Below are positions 1 through 8,234 of a stretch of DNA of 64,000 nucleotides, piece by piece. The position numbers were made by a program, and so were the translations under genes. The notes below the pieces were generated by a model. That model saw only the letters and a program-made list of their open reading frames with translations. It had not been told where the DNA came from and ran no database searches. The stretch's first letter is position 1; the number at the start of each line of letters is the position of its first letter. This DNA is from Mesorhizobium sp. 65-26 (GTDB lineage: Bacteria > Pseudomonadota > Alphaproteobacteria > Rhizobiales > Rhizobiaceae): positions 1-64,000 of the forward strand of contig MKVL01000010.1 of NCBI GenBank assembly GCA_001899205.1, read 5' to 3'.

Positions 1-2
1 AG

Positions 3-233
3 GGCGGCACCGACATCATCGGCCACAAGCCGTCGACGCGCCATGACGTGGAGCTCGGGCGGCCGATGGAGATCGACCCGCTGGTGTCCTCGGTGCAGGA
101 ACTCGCCCGTCGCCTCGCCATCGCGACGCCCACAATCGACATCGTCGCTTCCCTCCTGCGCCTCCAGGGACAGGTTCTCGGCCTATACGCCAGAAAGCAA
201 AACATCGAAAACGCCATACGCGCGGCCGGCTGA
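3..233 (+). CDS. Ketopantoate reductase family protein, C-terminal part
   Basis: The reading frame enters from the left edge and ends at TGA 231-233, giving 76 codons. It resembles the end of the ApbA/PanE C-terminal helical domain: the segment HKPSTRHDVELGRPMEID matches the family signature KPSMLxDvexGRxtEid, and it ends in a typical helix-rich tail. The family reduces ketopantoate or related 2-oxo acids with NADPH in the cytoplasm. The N-terminal Rossmann half is outside the window, so true PanE cannot be told from the many paralogues. A strong terminator follows directly, separating it from the downstream oxygenase operon. Confidence 0.8.
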   Translation, partial: GGTDIIGHKPSTRHDVELGRPMEIDPLVSSVQELARRLAIATPTIDIVASLLRLQGQVLGLYARKQNIENAIRAAG

Positions 234-259
234 AAAACTGGCCGAAAGCCCACGCATCG

Positions 260-291
260 AAACCCGTCCCCCTGTGGGCGGGTTTTTCTTT
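260..291 (+). terminator. Rho-independent terminator after the ketopantoate reductase-like gene
   Basis: AAACCCG at 260-266 pairs with CGGGTTT at 279-285. An inner CCC/GGG pair (268-270 with 276-278) extends the stem with one bulged T, and a T-rich tract follows through 291. It starts 27 bases after the stop codon. Confidence 0.85.
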
Positions 292-375
292 TTGGGGCTC
301 GGATGCGACTTTCCCGGCGGCGGGTTCAGCCTCTCGCCCCAGCCGACGCCGAGGGCACGGATTCGGCGCGAAAGC

Positions 376-400
376 GTTCAGGATTTCGAACGCTACGTTT
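376..400 (+). promoter_or_regulatory. Predicted LysR operator, copy 1 (Rieske operon)
   Basis: GTTC (376-379), 8 bases, GAAC (388-391), 5 bases, GTTT (397-400). The first two half-sites contain a LysR-type T-N11-A box. The same half-sites and spacing recur at 5131-5155, beside the lysR-like gene, and at 15502-15526. It lies 311 bases before the oxygenase start, on the same strand as its target. The pattern is seen directly; that this LysR binds it is inferred. Confidence 0.6.
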
Positions 401-516
401 AATCAAGGCCACTATCTCGAACGCACAATTCTTCCTAGGCTTTCAATGCACGGATGCTTTCCGCGCCTTGTTATCACGCAAGTGCCGGAAAAACTTGAGC
501 TATCGCAGGGTCGAAC

Positions 517-639
517 ATGGAAGCCGTCAAGCCACCTTTCGACGATCGGCCGTTTCGCCGGTCCGGCCGTCCGGCCCGCGTCGCGAGCCGCTTTCGGGGC
601 CATCTTTCCGCGATGCCGAACGCAGCCGGGCCGAGATAG
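517..639 (+). CDS. Possible 40-aa leader peptide (MEAxxPP type), copy 1
   Basis: The ATG at 517 is preceded by an AGGG ribosome-binding-like sequence at about 507-510, and the frame runs 40 codons to TAG 637-639. It begins MEAVKPPFD. A second frame at 15649 begins MEAIEPPVD and also lies about 120 bases after a copy of the same operator. The rest is Arg/Pro-rich with little similarity between the two. It may be a translated leader, the edge of a duplicated promoter region, or chance. No known family is recognised. Confidence 0.3.
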   Translation: MEAVKPPFDDRPFRRSGRPARVASRFRGHLSAMPNAAGPR

Positions 640-711
640 AGGGCGCTGGCCGGCGGGGGTCGCCGCGCCTCGTCACCAGCCAGCAGAACGAGACAAATCT
701 GGAGGAAGCAG

Positions 712-1947
712 GTGGACTGCAAGCACAACGGCAATGGGCGCGCGAGAAGCCCGGGCGTATCCGATCGCATCCTGCGGGTCCTCGACCAGATCGAGGACGG
801 CGTGAAGGACATGCAGAGCGGCTGGAACCTGCCGCGTGAATGCTATGTCGACCAGGAATTCTACGATTTCGAGCAGGAAGCCGTCTTCATGCGAAGCTGG
901 CTGTGCCTGGGCCGGGTGGACGAGATCAAGAACCCCGGCGATTTCGTGCGCATCGACATGGGCGACGAGCCGCTCGTCATGGTGCGCGACCAGAACATGG
1001 AGATCCGCGTCTTCACGCCGATCTGCGCGCATCGCGGCCATCTGCTGTGCGAGGGCTCTGGCAACGCCGGACGCTTGTTCCGCTGCCCGTTCCACGCCTG
1101 GACCTACGGCCTCGACGGCCATCTGATCGCGGCGCCCTCGATGAACGACACGATCGGCCTGAAGAGGCTGAAGGCGGAGGCGCATCTGCCCTCGCACAAG
1201 GTCGAGATCTGGAACGGCTTCGTCTTCACCAATCTCGATCCCAACGCCAAGCCGCTGACGCCGACGCTCGGCAAGCTGACCAAGACGCTCGAGCCCTACC
1301 ATATCGACAAGATGGTCTCGATGCCGGTCGCCGAGATCAAGGGCTGCGACTGGAACTGGAAGCCGCAGCTGGAGAACGGCATCGAGCCGTATCATAGCGC
1401 CTATCTGCACGGCATGCTGCACGACTTCGCCCATGTGCGGCTGACCAGCTTCGTCGAGTTCGACGAGGATGACGGCGCCGTCTACCACCCGACGGGCTTC
1501 TACTATCCCGATGCCGGCTTCAACCCGACCGGCAAGGCGCTGATGCCGATCATCCCGACGCTGGGCGAGAAGGAACGCAACGAGGTCATCTTCGCCAGCA
1601 TTCCTCCCAATCTCGGCTTCGGCGCGGTGCCGGAAGGGCTGTTCTACTACCTCGTGCTTCCGGCCGGCCCTGGCGCCATCAACCTGCGCATCGGTCACCT
1701 CTATCCCGAGGAAAGCACCAAGGTTCCGCTGTTCGACCATCTCTACAAGATCGCGCAGGACGGCCTGGTCGTGTTCCACAACCAGGACGCGGCCTCCACC
1801 GCTTCGGTGCAACGCGGCAACCGCTCGCGCTTCCGCAAGCCCGGCCGCTACTCCTTCCAGGAGGAGTCGCTGCTGCAGTTCTACCAGTGGCTGCAGAAGC
1901 GCTACCGCGAATACGCCAGCGAGGCGCGGCAGGCCCAGGAAGCCTAA
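712..1947 (+). CDS. Rieske non-heme iron oxygenase, alpha subunit
   Basis: Terminal oxygenase of a three-component system (411 aa) that uses electrons from a ferredoxin to hydroxylate or N/O-demethylate a substrate. The Rieske [2Fe-2S] ligands are C105, H107, C125 and H128 (CxH...CxxH). The mononuclear iron ligands are most likely H228, H233 and D359, in NGIEPYHSAYLH and FHNQD. The start is GTG 712, with GGAGG at 701-705. No beta subunit is nearby, so this is an alpha-only enzyme like those acting on quaternary amines or N-methyl compounds. The ferredoxin and reductase follow in the same operon. The substrate is not determined; the neighbouring N-heterocycle genes suggest a nitrogenous one. 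Confidence 0.93.
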   Translation: MDCKHNGNGRARSPGVSDRILRVLDQIEDGVKDMQSGWNLPRECYVDQEFYDFEQEAVFMRSWLCLGRVDEIKNPGDFVRIDMGDEPLVMVRDQNMEIRVFTPICAHRGHLLCEGSGNAGRLFRCPFHAWTYGLDGHLIAAPSMNDTIGLKRLKAEAHLPSHKVEIWNGFVFTNLDPNAKPLTPTLGKLTKTLEPYHIDKMVSMPVAEIKGCDWNWKPQLENGIEPYHSAYLHGMLHDFAHVRLTSFVEFDEDDGAVYHPTGFYYPDAGFNPTGKALMPIIPTLGEKERNEVIFASIPPNLGFGAVPEGLFYYLVLPAGPGAINLRIGHLYPEESTKVPLFDHLYKIAQDGLVVFHNQDAASTASVQRGNRSRFRKPGRYSFQEESLLQFYQWLQKRYREYASEARQAQEA

Positions 1948-2037
1948 AGGCGCCCGCCGCCGATCGAGCCGATTCAAGGGAATGGGCGGGAGATGCTTCC
2001 CGCCCCAACGACAGAACCATAACCCGGGAGATTGAGA

Positions 2038-2235
2038 ATGAAGATCATCGTCGATCGCCAGCGCTGCGACGGCAACGGCGTCTGCATGGGCATCGCGCCC
2101 GAAGTTTTCGATGTCGATGACGACCTCTACCTGCATGTCGCCGAGACCATTCCCGAAGACCCGGAATTGCGCGCGCGCGTCCGGCAGTCGATCACCTCCT
2201 GTCCGATCCTCGCGCTGAAGCTGGTCGAAGAATGA
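2038..2235 (+). CDS. P450-type 3Fe-4S ferredoxin
   Basis: Small electron carrier of 65 aa. C10, C16 and C55 are in CDGNGVC and CP contexts. The position of a fourth cluster cysteine is occupied by N13, as in [3Fe-4S] ferredoxins that serve bacterial cytochromes P450. The motif APEVF after the second cysteine is characteristic. The ATG at 2038 has GGGAG upstream and is preferred over the in-frame TTG at 2032. It lies between the Rieske oxygenase and a ferredoxin reductase, so it probably carries electrons between them. Most Rieske systems use a [2Fe-2S] ferredoxin, which makes this pairing uncommon. A hairpin (CCGAACC at 2245-2251 with GGTTCGG at 2256-2262) follows the stop. Confidence 0.9.
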   Translation: MKIIVDRQRCDGNGVCMGIAPEVFDVDDDLYLHVAETIPEDPELRARVRQSITSCPILALKLVEE

Positions 2236-2361
2236 AGCGCAGGTCCGAACCTGCCGGTTCGGGTCGATCGCAAAATCAAGGCGTTACGGCGTTCCTTTCG
2301 CTCTGATCTGAAAGGACGTCGGGCCGCGGCAAACGCGGCATGGCTGAACGAAGGTAGGCTC

Positions 2362-3567
2362 ATGGGCACGAGGCAACGCATCGTCGTGGCCGGCGGATCG
2401 CTGGCAGGCCACTCCGCCGTGACGGAGCTGGTCGGCCTCGTCCCCGAAGCCGAGATCGTCTGGGTGACGGGCGAACCGCACAAGACCTACAGCAAGCCAG
2501 CGCTTTCCAAGGAATTCATGCAGGCGCGCAACGAGCTCGCCGAGCTGACATTGCCCGATGTCGCGGGCGATCGGCCGCGCGGACTGCGAATCCTGCGTGG
2601 CCGCTCCTGCGTCTCGCTCGATGCCTCGGGGCGCGCCGTCACGCTCGATGACGGCGAGCGGATCGATTTCGACCAGTTGCTGGTGGCGACCGGCGCCGCC
2701 GCCCGGATGCCGGGCATGCTGCGCGGCGTCGACGGCGTCTTTCCGTTGCGCACGCTCGACGATGCCGTGGCGATCCGCGCGCGGCTTGCTGACCGTCCGA
2801 AAGTGGCGGTGGTCGGCGGCGGCCTGATCGGCTGCGAGCTGGCCGCCTCGGTGCGCGCGTTCGGCCTCGACGTGACCATCGTCGAACGTCTCGATACGCT
2901 TCTCGACAGACCGTTCGGCGGCGCCCTCGGTTCCTATTTCCTCGACCTGCACAGGGCCAACGGCGTCGAACTGGTGATGGGCGCCATGGTGGAGCGCGTG
3001 GCGCTGGAGGAGGGACGCGTCGCTGGCGTCCATCTGGCTGATGGCACGGAGATCGCCGCCGGGCTCGTCCTGGTCGGCGCCGGCTCCGAGCCGTGCACGC
3101 AATGGCTCGACGGGTCGGGATTGCAGGTCGGCGACGGCGTGCTTTGCGACGCCCATCTGGCGACGTCGAGCCCCGGCATCTTCGCCGCCGGCGACGTTGC
3201 CCGCTGGACGAACCCGATCTATGGCCTTCGCATGCGCGTCGAGCATTGGACCAACGCCTCGGCGCAGGGCCGCGCGGCGGCGCGCAACATGGTCGCGCTC
3301 GCGACGGGCCGTCAGGACCTGCGCAAGGCTTTCGCCGACGTTCCCTATTTCTGGTCGGATCAATACGGCCAGAAGATCCAGATGGTGGGCTGGCACGAGG
3401 GCCACGATCGCGTCGAGCTCGACCGGTCGGGCGACGTGCCGGGGCCGCTCGCGCGGTTCTACCGCAACGGGCGGCTCATAGCGGCGGCCGGGGTGAACGC
3501 GCCGCGCGTCGTCATGCGGTTGCGCCGGCAGATCGAGGACGAGGCACGTGCGGCCGAGGCGGCTTAG
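2362..3567 (+). CDS. FAD-dependent NAD(P)H:ferredoxin reductase
   Basis: 401-aa flavoprotein of the rhodocoxin/BphA4 ferredoxin-reductase group. The FAD-binding loop is GGSLAG at residues 11-16, the NAD(P)H-binding loop is GGGLIG at about 152-157, and the second FAD motif (FAAGDVARW) is near 275-283. A reductase C-terminal domain follows from about residue 325. It should transfer electrons from NAD(P)H to the 3Fe-4S ferredoxin just upstream, and so to the Rieske oxygenase, in the cytoplasm. Start ATG 2362. The order oxygenase-ferredoxin-reductase is that of a complete three-component system. Confidence 0.92.
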   Translation: MGTRQRIVVAGGSLAGHSAVTELVGLVPEAEIVWVTGEPHKTYSKPALSKEFMQARNELAELTLPDVAGDRPRGLRILRGRSCVSLDASGRAVTLDDGERIDFDQLLVATGAAARMPGMLRGVDGVFPLRTLDDAVAIRARLADRPKVAVVGGGLIGCELAASVRAFGLDVTIVERLDTLLDRPFGGALGSYFLDLHRANGVELVMGAMVERVALEEGRVAGVHLADGTEIAAGLVLVGAGSEPCTQWLDGSGLQVGDGVLCDAHLATSSPGIFAAGDVARWTNPIYGLRMRVEHWTNASAQGRAAARNMVALATGRQDLRKAFADVPYFWSDQYGQKIQMVGWHEGHDRVELDRSGDVPGPLARFYRNGRLIAAAGVNAPRVVMRLRRQIEDEARAAEAA

Positions 3568-3624
3568 AAGGAACTCCAGGCTGGCGATCTTCGCCGAGCC
3601 GGGACTGGCAGGGGGAGAGCACGG

Positions 3625-4092
3625 ATGGCGGATCAAGCAGGATTCGACGAGACGGTCCGCGACGACATCTGGACCATCCTGAGCCGCAAATACGGCACAG
3701 TGCGGCGCGGCGGCCATCCGGTGGATGCCGAGGAACATCTGCACGAGCGCACCTTCTGGCCGGACATGCATTTCCACAAGGTCGAGACGGTGGAACAGCC
3801 CGGCGGCAGGCAGATCCGGATTACCTTCACGCCGGTCAACGAGCCGGCGACGACCTATGGCTACAAGGTCGACGTCGACAAGGCGGCGTCCGCCTGGAGC
3901 GAGCGCGTCGGTATCCGCGAGCCGCGCCAGAACCCGTCGATGTTCGCGGCCGAGCTGATCTGGTACATGGTCGCCTATATCGGCGCGTCGAAGATGCAGG
4001 ACTGCCCCGAGGGGGAAGGCGGCGTGCGCTGGATCAACACCGGCGCCGACATATTCGAGCCGCTGCCGGAAGCCGCCGCCCAGGCGCATTGA
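3625..4092 (+). CDS. Conserved-looking protein of unknown function
   Basis: 155 aa, ATG at 3625, 57 bases after the ferredoxin reductase on the same strand. No family is recognised. It is soluble, with no signal peptide or membrane segment, and contains HLHERTFWPDMHFHK near residues 38-52, a His/aromatic-rich stretch that could bind metal. The C-terminal half is compact and mildly acidic. Its position as last gene of the Rieske operon suggests an accessory or enzymatic role in the same conversion. Codon use matches its neighbours, and a plus-strand GGGGGAGAG ribosome binding site precedes the start. Confidence 0.75.
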   Translation: MADQAGFDETVRDDIWTILSRKYGTVRRGGHPVDAEEHLHERTFWPDMHFHKVETVEQPGGRQIRITFTPVNEPATTYGYKVDVDKAASAWSERVGIREPRQNPSMFAAELIWYMVAYIGASKMQDCPEGEGGVRWINTGADIFEPLPEAAAQAH

Positions 4093-4177
4093 GACAAGCC
4101 CTTCGCCGCGTCGCTTGAAGCGGCGGGCCGTAGCCCGTCCGATCCGTGAAACGCCAAGGCGCCTGGGGTGGTTTGCG

Positions 4178-5125
4178 CTAGCCCTGGCCGTAGTCGATGC
4201 GCACCGCGCGGTAGCCCGGCGATCGCACGAATTCGTCGAACTGGCTGCACATGGAATCGATGAGTTTCATGATGCGCGGGTTGCGGTAGCGATGCTGCGG
4301 ATAGACCGCGTAGACGGGCGTGTCGTCCGAGCGCCATTCCGGCAGGATCGGCACAAGGCCGCCCTGCTCGACTTCGTAGCGGACGAAGAAGTCCGGCAGG
4401 TAGCCGATCACCAGGCCCTCGACGGCGAAATACTTGGCCATCCAGTATTCATTGACGTTGAAGCGGGCATGCGGGTTGAGGTTGACGATCCGCTTGCCGT
4501 TGCGCAGCCGCCATTGCTCGGGCAGGCCGTTGCGCATGTAGACGACGCCGTTGCAGCTGTTGATCTCGTCGAGCGACGCCGGGATGCCGTTCTTCTCGAT
4601 GAAATGCGGGCTGGCGTAGAGCCCGTAGGAGACGTTGCCCATCTTGCGGCGCAGCAGGCTCGACGTCGGCGGGTCGCCGACGAAGATCATGCAATCGAAG
4701 TCGAACTGGCCGGCGATGATCTTGTCGTTCGGATACATCTGCAGGTCGAAATCGATATGCGGATTGTGCTTGGCGAAATACTGCGCCGCGGCGCCGATCA
4801 GCGAGGTGCCGAAGGCGGAACTGGCGACGATGCGGATGCGGCCGCTGATGGTCGAATGGGCGCGCTGGGCGGCGCTGACGGCGTTTTCGCAGGTGTCGAA
4901 AATGATCGCGGCGTGGTCCAGGAACTCCTTGCCGGCGTCGGTCAGTTCCAGCCCCTTGGCCTTGCGAACGAAGAGCTCGACGTGCAGCGCATCCTCCAGC
5001 CGCCGCAGATGATGGCTCAGCGTCGCCTTGGGGATGTTGTAGGTGTCGGCGGCGCGTGAAATGCTCCCCGCGCGTGCGATCGACAGGAAGCAGCGTATGT
5101 CTTTCAGCTCATAAAGATCGGTCAT
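4178..5125 (-). CDS. LysR family transcriptional regulator
   Basis: 315 aa. The N-terminal winged HTH covers residues 6-65 (SISRAADTYNIPKATLSHHLRRLE); the rest is a periplasmic-binding-protein-like effector domain. The gene faces away from the DUF1116-amidase operon and converges on the Rieske operon. A three-part operator, GTTC-N8-GAAC-N5-GTTC, lies at 5131-5155, right at its start codon, which suggests autoregulation. Matching sites occur before the Rieske operon and the BMP transporter operon, so it is the likely local regulator of the whole island. The effector is unknown, presumably a pathway intermediate. Confidence 0.93.
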   Translation of the reverse strand: MTDLYELKDIRCFLSIARAGSISRAADTYNIPKATLSHHLRRLEDALHVELFVRKAKGLELTDAGKEFLDHAAIIFDTCENAVSAAQRAHSTISGRIRIVASSAFGTSLIGAAAQYFAKHNPHIDFDLQMYPNDKIIAGQFDFDCMIFVGDPPTSSLLRRKMGNVSYGLYASPHFIEKNGIPASLDEINSCNGVVYMRNGLPEQWRLRNGKRIVNLNPHARFNVNEYWMAKYFAVEGLVIGYLPDFFVRYEVEQGGLVPILPEWRSDDTPVYAVYPQHRYRNPRIMKLIDSMCSQFDEFVRSPGYRAVRIDYGQG

Positions 5126-5130
5126 TTATC

Positions 5131-5155
5131 GTTCAAGATTTGGAACGGAAGGTTC
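5131..5155 (+). promoter_or_regulatory. Predicted LysR operator, copy 2 (lysR / DUF1116 operon)
   Basis: GTTC (5131-5134), 8 bases, GAAC (5143-5146), 5 bases, GTTC (5152-5155). T5132 and A5144 form a T-N11-A LysR box. It sits 6 bases upstream of the lysR-like start codon and about 245 bases before the DUF1116 gene. A further TTGGAAC occurs at 5172-5178. Shared half-sites at 376 and 15502 support a real operator. Confidence 0.7.
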
Positions 5156-5400
5156 ACTACTTCACTCTATCTTGGAACTTACCCCAGCCTATAATTCGCT
5201 TCAATAGCAACGAGGCACCTTTCAGGCACCCGGGGGGAAGGCACTGGCGACAACGTCGCGTGCCGATCACAACATCCTGTTTTCCTTGATGAAAAGTGTC
5301 TCGTACCGCGCGGTGGCGCGGCGCGCGATGCCGCCTCGCGGGCGGTTCTTCGGCGCCACGGCATCCGCGCCGCCACGCGGATGGTTCGGGACGAGCGAGG

Positions 5401-6669
5401 ATGCCAGTGACAGCGGAAGCGAGCAGGGTCGGGGCACAGGCGCAAGGCGCCACGGAGAGCTCGCTCAAGGCGCTCGATTCGACCGGCGTGCGGCTGGAGC
5501 GCGTCTGCGTCGCGCGCGAGATGACGTCGAAGGTCGGGCCACGCAGCTTCCTGCATGCCGGGCCGCCGATCAGCCTCGCCGACATTCCCGGTCCGATGCG
5601 CGGCGCCATCATCGGCGGTCTGCTGTTCGAGGGCGAGGCTAGGGACGTCGCCGAGGCGGAAGCCATCATCGACAGCGGCGAAATCGAGATCTCGCCGTGT
5701 CATGACGCGGGCGGGCTCGGCGCGATGGCCGGTATCATCACGCCGAACATGCCGGTGGCGGTCGCGCGCTCGGACAGCCACACGACCTTCGCGCCGCTCA
5801 ACGAGGGCACGGACGGCGCCGTGCGCTACGGTTCGTACGACGACAGGACGCTGGCGCGGCTGCGCTGGATGGCGAGCGACATGGTGGCCGTCCTGGACGA
5901 GGCTGTGCAGGCGGGCGAGCCGCTCGACCTCGTCGACCTGATCGCCGAGGGGCTGCGTCGAGGCGACGAGTGCCACAATCGCCTGGTCGCCACAACGGCA
6001 AATCTCATCGTGCGCTTCGCGCCGTCCTTCATCCGTTCCAAGCGGGGCGAGGCGGCCGAAAAGGTCGCGGCCTTCATGTCCGGCAACGGCCATTTCGCGC
6101 TGCCCTTCGCCATAGCGATGGCAAAGGCGCTGACGCTGTCGGCGGCCAATGTGGCGGGCAGTCCCGTCGTGACCGCCATGTCGGCCAATGGACGCGAGTT
6201 CGGGATCCGGGTGAGCGGCACCGGTGACCGCTGGTTCGTCGCGCCGTCGCCGGTCGGCGAGCCGAAGCTGGTGCCCGGTGCCCGCATCGAGGACATCACG
6301 CCGACCATGGGCGATTCCATGATCTCGGAGACCGCAGGCTTCGGCGCCTTCGCCATGACCGCCGCGCCCGCCATCATGTCCTTCGTCGGCGGCACGGCCG
6401 CGCAAGCGAAAGCCTTCGTCGACGAGATGCGCGGCATCTGCGCCGGCACCAGCTCGCGCTTCCTGATCCCGGTCGAGGAGCATCGAGGCACGCCGATCGG
6501 CATCGACGTGCACAGGGTGCGGGCGACCGGCATCGCGCCCGTCATCAACAACGGCATGGCGCATCGCCTGCCGGGGCACGGCCGCATCGGCGCCGGCATC
6601 ACTCGCGTGCCGATCGAGCCGTTCATCGCCGCGAGCGAGGCGCTGGCCGCCGGAGCGCGGCTGCAATGA
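5401..6669 (+). CDS. DUF1116 (YlbE/AllG-like) protein
   Basis: 422 aa, close to the length of E. coli YlbE, which with FdrA and YlbF forms oxamate carbamoyltransferase in allantoin degradation. Family blocks seen are LHAGPPIS, SPCHDAGGLGAMAG, RGDECHNR and GDSMISETAGFGAFAM. The frame is open back to GTG 5296, but the first 35 codons there are Arg-rich and unlike the family, so ATG 5401 is preferred; GTG 5407 has better spacing from GCGAGG. FdrA, DUF2877 and carbamate kinase partners are absent here, so the activity may differ from oxamate carbamoyl transfer. First gene of an eight-gene operon, overlapping the amidase by ATGA. Confidence 0.85.
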   Translation: MPVTAEASRVGAQAQGATESSLKALDSTGVRLERVCVAREMTSKVGPRSFLHAGPPISLADIPGPMRGAIIGGLLFEGEARDVAEAEAIIDSGEIEISPCHDAGGLGAMAGIITPNMPVAVARSDSHTTFAPLNEGTDGAVRYGSYDDRTLARLRWMASDMVAVLDEAVQAGEPLDLVDLIAEGLRRGDECHNRLVATTANLIVRFAPSFIRSKRGEAAEKVAAFMSGNGHFALPFAIAMAKALTLSAANVAGSPVVTAMSANGREFGIRVSGTGDRWFVAPSPVGEPKLVPGARIEDITPTMGDSMISETAGFGAFAMTAAPAIMSFVGGTAAQAKAFVDEMRGICAGTSSRFLIPVEEHRGTPIGIDVHRVRATGIAPVINNGMAHRLPGHGRIGAGITRVPIEPFIAASEALAAGARLQ

Positions 6670-8234
6670 GCAGGAACGCCGAGCTGGGGCGCCTCGTCGG
6701 ACACTGGGGCGTGGACGCTGCCGCAATCGACGGATTGGACGGGCTTCTCGATGGCATGCGGGCGACCTATGCCCGCGTCGAGGCGCTGGCCGCCGAGCAT
6801 GTGGCGGCCGCTCCGGCGACCATGACATGGGATCTCGAGAAAATCGCCGGCGCCGATCCGCATCATGCTTGGATGTTCCGCGCGACCGATCGCGCGCCTG
6901 CTCCGGCATCGGGACCGCTGGCCGGCCTCAGGCTGGCGGTGAAGGATTCGATCGCCGTGGCTGATGTGCCGATGACGGCGGGCAGCGCGTTCCTGCGCGA
7001 GGGCTTCCTACCCCGGCGCAGCGCGGTGGCGGTCGAGCGGGCGCTGGACGCTGGCGCGACGCTTGCCGGCACGGCCGTTTGCGAGGACCTCTGCTATTCC
7101 GGCTCCAGCTTCACCAGCGCGACCGGGCCGGTGCTCAATCCCTATGATCCCGAGCGGGCGGCCGGCGGTTCGACCAGCGGGTGCGGCGTGCTGCTGGCCA
7201 CGGACCAGGCCGACATCGCGCTCGGCACCGACCTCGGCGGCTCGGTTCGCAATCCCGCCGCCTGGTGCGGGGTTGCCGCGCTCAAGGCCACGTTCGCGCT
7301 GGTGCCCTATGCCGGGGCGTTGGCCACGGAATTCAGCATGGACCATCTCGGGCTGATGGCGCGCCGTGCGGGGGATCTCGCCCGGCTGCTCGACGCGGTT
7401 GCCGGGCCCTGCGCGGAGGACCCGCGCCAGGCGGGCATTGGCGCGCTCAGGGGCAGCGCGGCGGATATCGGCGGCGACATTTCCGGCCTGCGCATCGGCA
7501 TCGTGCGCGACGGCTTCGGCTGGCCGGACCGTTCGGACCCGCGCGTCGACGCGGTGGTGCGCGCGGCGGCCGACGCGCTGGCGCGGCTCTGCGCGGGCGC
7601 CGAGGAAATATCGATCGGGCTGCATCGCCATGGCCGCGACATCCATGTGCCGATCTCCTGCGAGGGCGGACTGGCGACCGTGTTCGAGCAGAACAGCCAG
7701 GGCAGCAACCATGCCGGCGCTTACGATCCCGATCTCGCCCGCGCCTTCGGCGAGGCGCTGGCGACCAACATCGACGCCCTGCCGCTGAACGGGGCGGTGT
7801 CGCTGATCGCCGGCACCGTGCTGCGGCGCGAGACGAAGAGCCGCGTCATGGCGCTGGCGCAGGCGCTGCGGGTCAAGCTGCGCGCGCAATACGACGCGGC
7901 GCTGCGTCGCTTCGACCTGCTGGTGATGCCGACGGTGCCGATGCCGCCGCACCGCCTGCCGAAAGGCCCGCTGGCGCCTGCCGCGCATCAGAAGCTCGCC
8001 TTCGAGATGCACGACAACAACTGCGTCACCAACCTGACCGGCCATCCGGCGCTCAGCGTGCCCTGCGGCATGGTCGACGGCCTGCCGGTCGGCATGCTGC
8101 TCATCGGCCGCCATCTGGACGATCACCTTCTGCTGCGGACCGCCCACCGGTTCGAGAGCGAGATTTTCGCGCCGCCTCCGCCTCCCGGCGGGCAGGGCGG
8201 CCGTCATGACGCCAAACAGGGAGTTTCCGCATGA
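6666..8234 (+). CDS. Amidase signature family hydrolase
   Basis: 522 aa. The Ser-cisSer-Lys triad region is intact: K93 in VKDSIA, the GGSTSG loop at 167-172, and the nucleophile candidate S193 in DLGGSVRNP. The family hydrolyses linear amides or carbamoyl compounds to acid and ammonia, and includes allophanate hydrolase and GatA-like enzymes. The start overlaps the DUF1116 stop by ATGA and its stop overlaps the DUF2237 start, implying translational coupling and co-function. It is probably the late amide-cleaving step of the island's pathway; the substrate cannot be read from sequence. Confidence 0.92.
   Translation: MSRNAELGRLVGHWGVDAAAIDGLDGLLDGMRATYARVEALAAEHVAAAPATMTWDLEKIAGADPHHAWMFRATDRAPAPASGPLAGLRLAVKDSIAVADVPMTAGSAFLREGFLPRRSAVAVERALDAGATLAGTAVCEDLCYSGSSFTSATGPVLNPYDPERAAGGSTSGCGVLLATDQADIALGTDLGGSVRNPAAWCGVAALKATFALVPYAGALATEFSMDHLGLMARRAGDLARLLDAVAGPCAEDPRQAGIGALRGSAADIGGDISGLRIGIVRDGFGWPDRSDPRVDAVVRAAADALARLCAGAEEISIGLHRHGRDIHVPISCEGGLATVFEQNSQGSNHAGAYDPDLARAFGEALATNIDALPLNGAVSLIAGTVLRRETKSRVMALAQALRVKLRAQYDAALRRFDLLVMPTVPMPPHRLPKGPLAPAAHQKLAFEMHDNNCVTNLTGHPALSVPCGMVDGLPVGMLLIGRHLDDHLLLRTAHRFESEIFAPPPPPGGQGGRHDAKQGVSA

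Larger units (their letters stand above)
234..711. other. Long leader region of the Rieske oxygenase operon
   Basis: This 478-base gap holds the terminator at 260-291, a predicted LysR operator at 376-400 and a 40-codon reading frame at 517-639 with a plausible ribosome binding site. The remaining overlapping frames (303-839, 446-805) read as Arg/Ser-rich shadow translations and are not called. Confidence 0.6.

Noticed and set aside
673-2136. 487-codon minus-strand frame over the Rieske and ferredoxin genes
   Set aside because: Shadow of strongly recognised plus-strand genes, with no family similarity.
5296-5400. N-terminal extension of the DUF1116 gene
   Set aside because: The 35 codons are Arg/Pro-rich with no family similarity, and the length from 5401 already matches E. 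coli YlbE.
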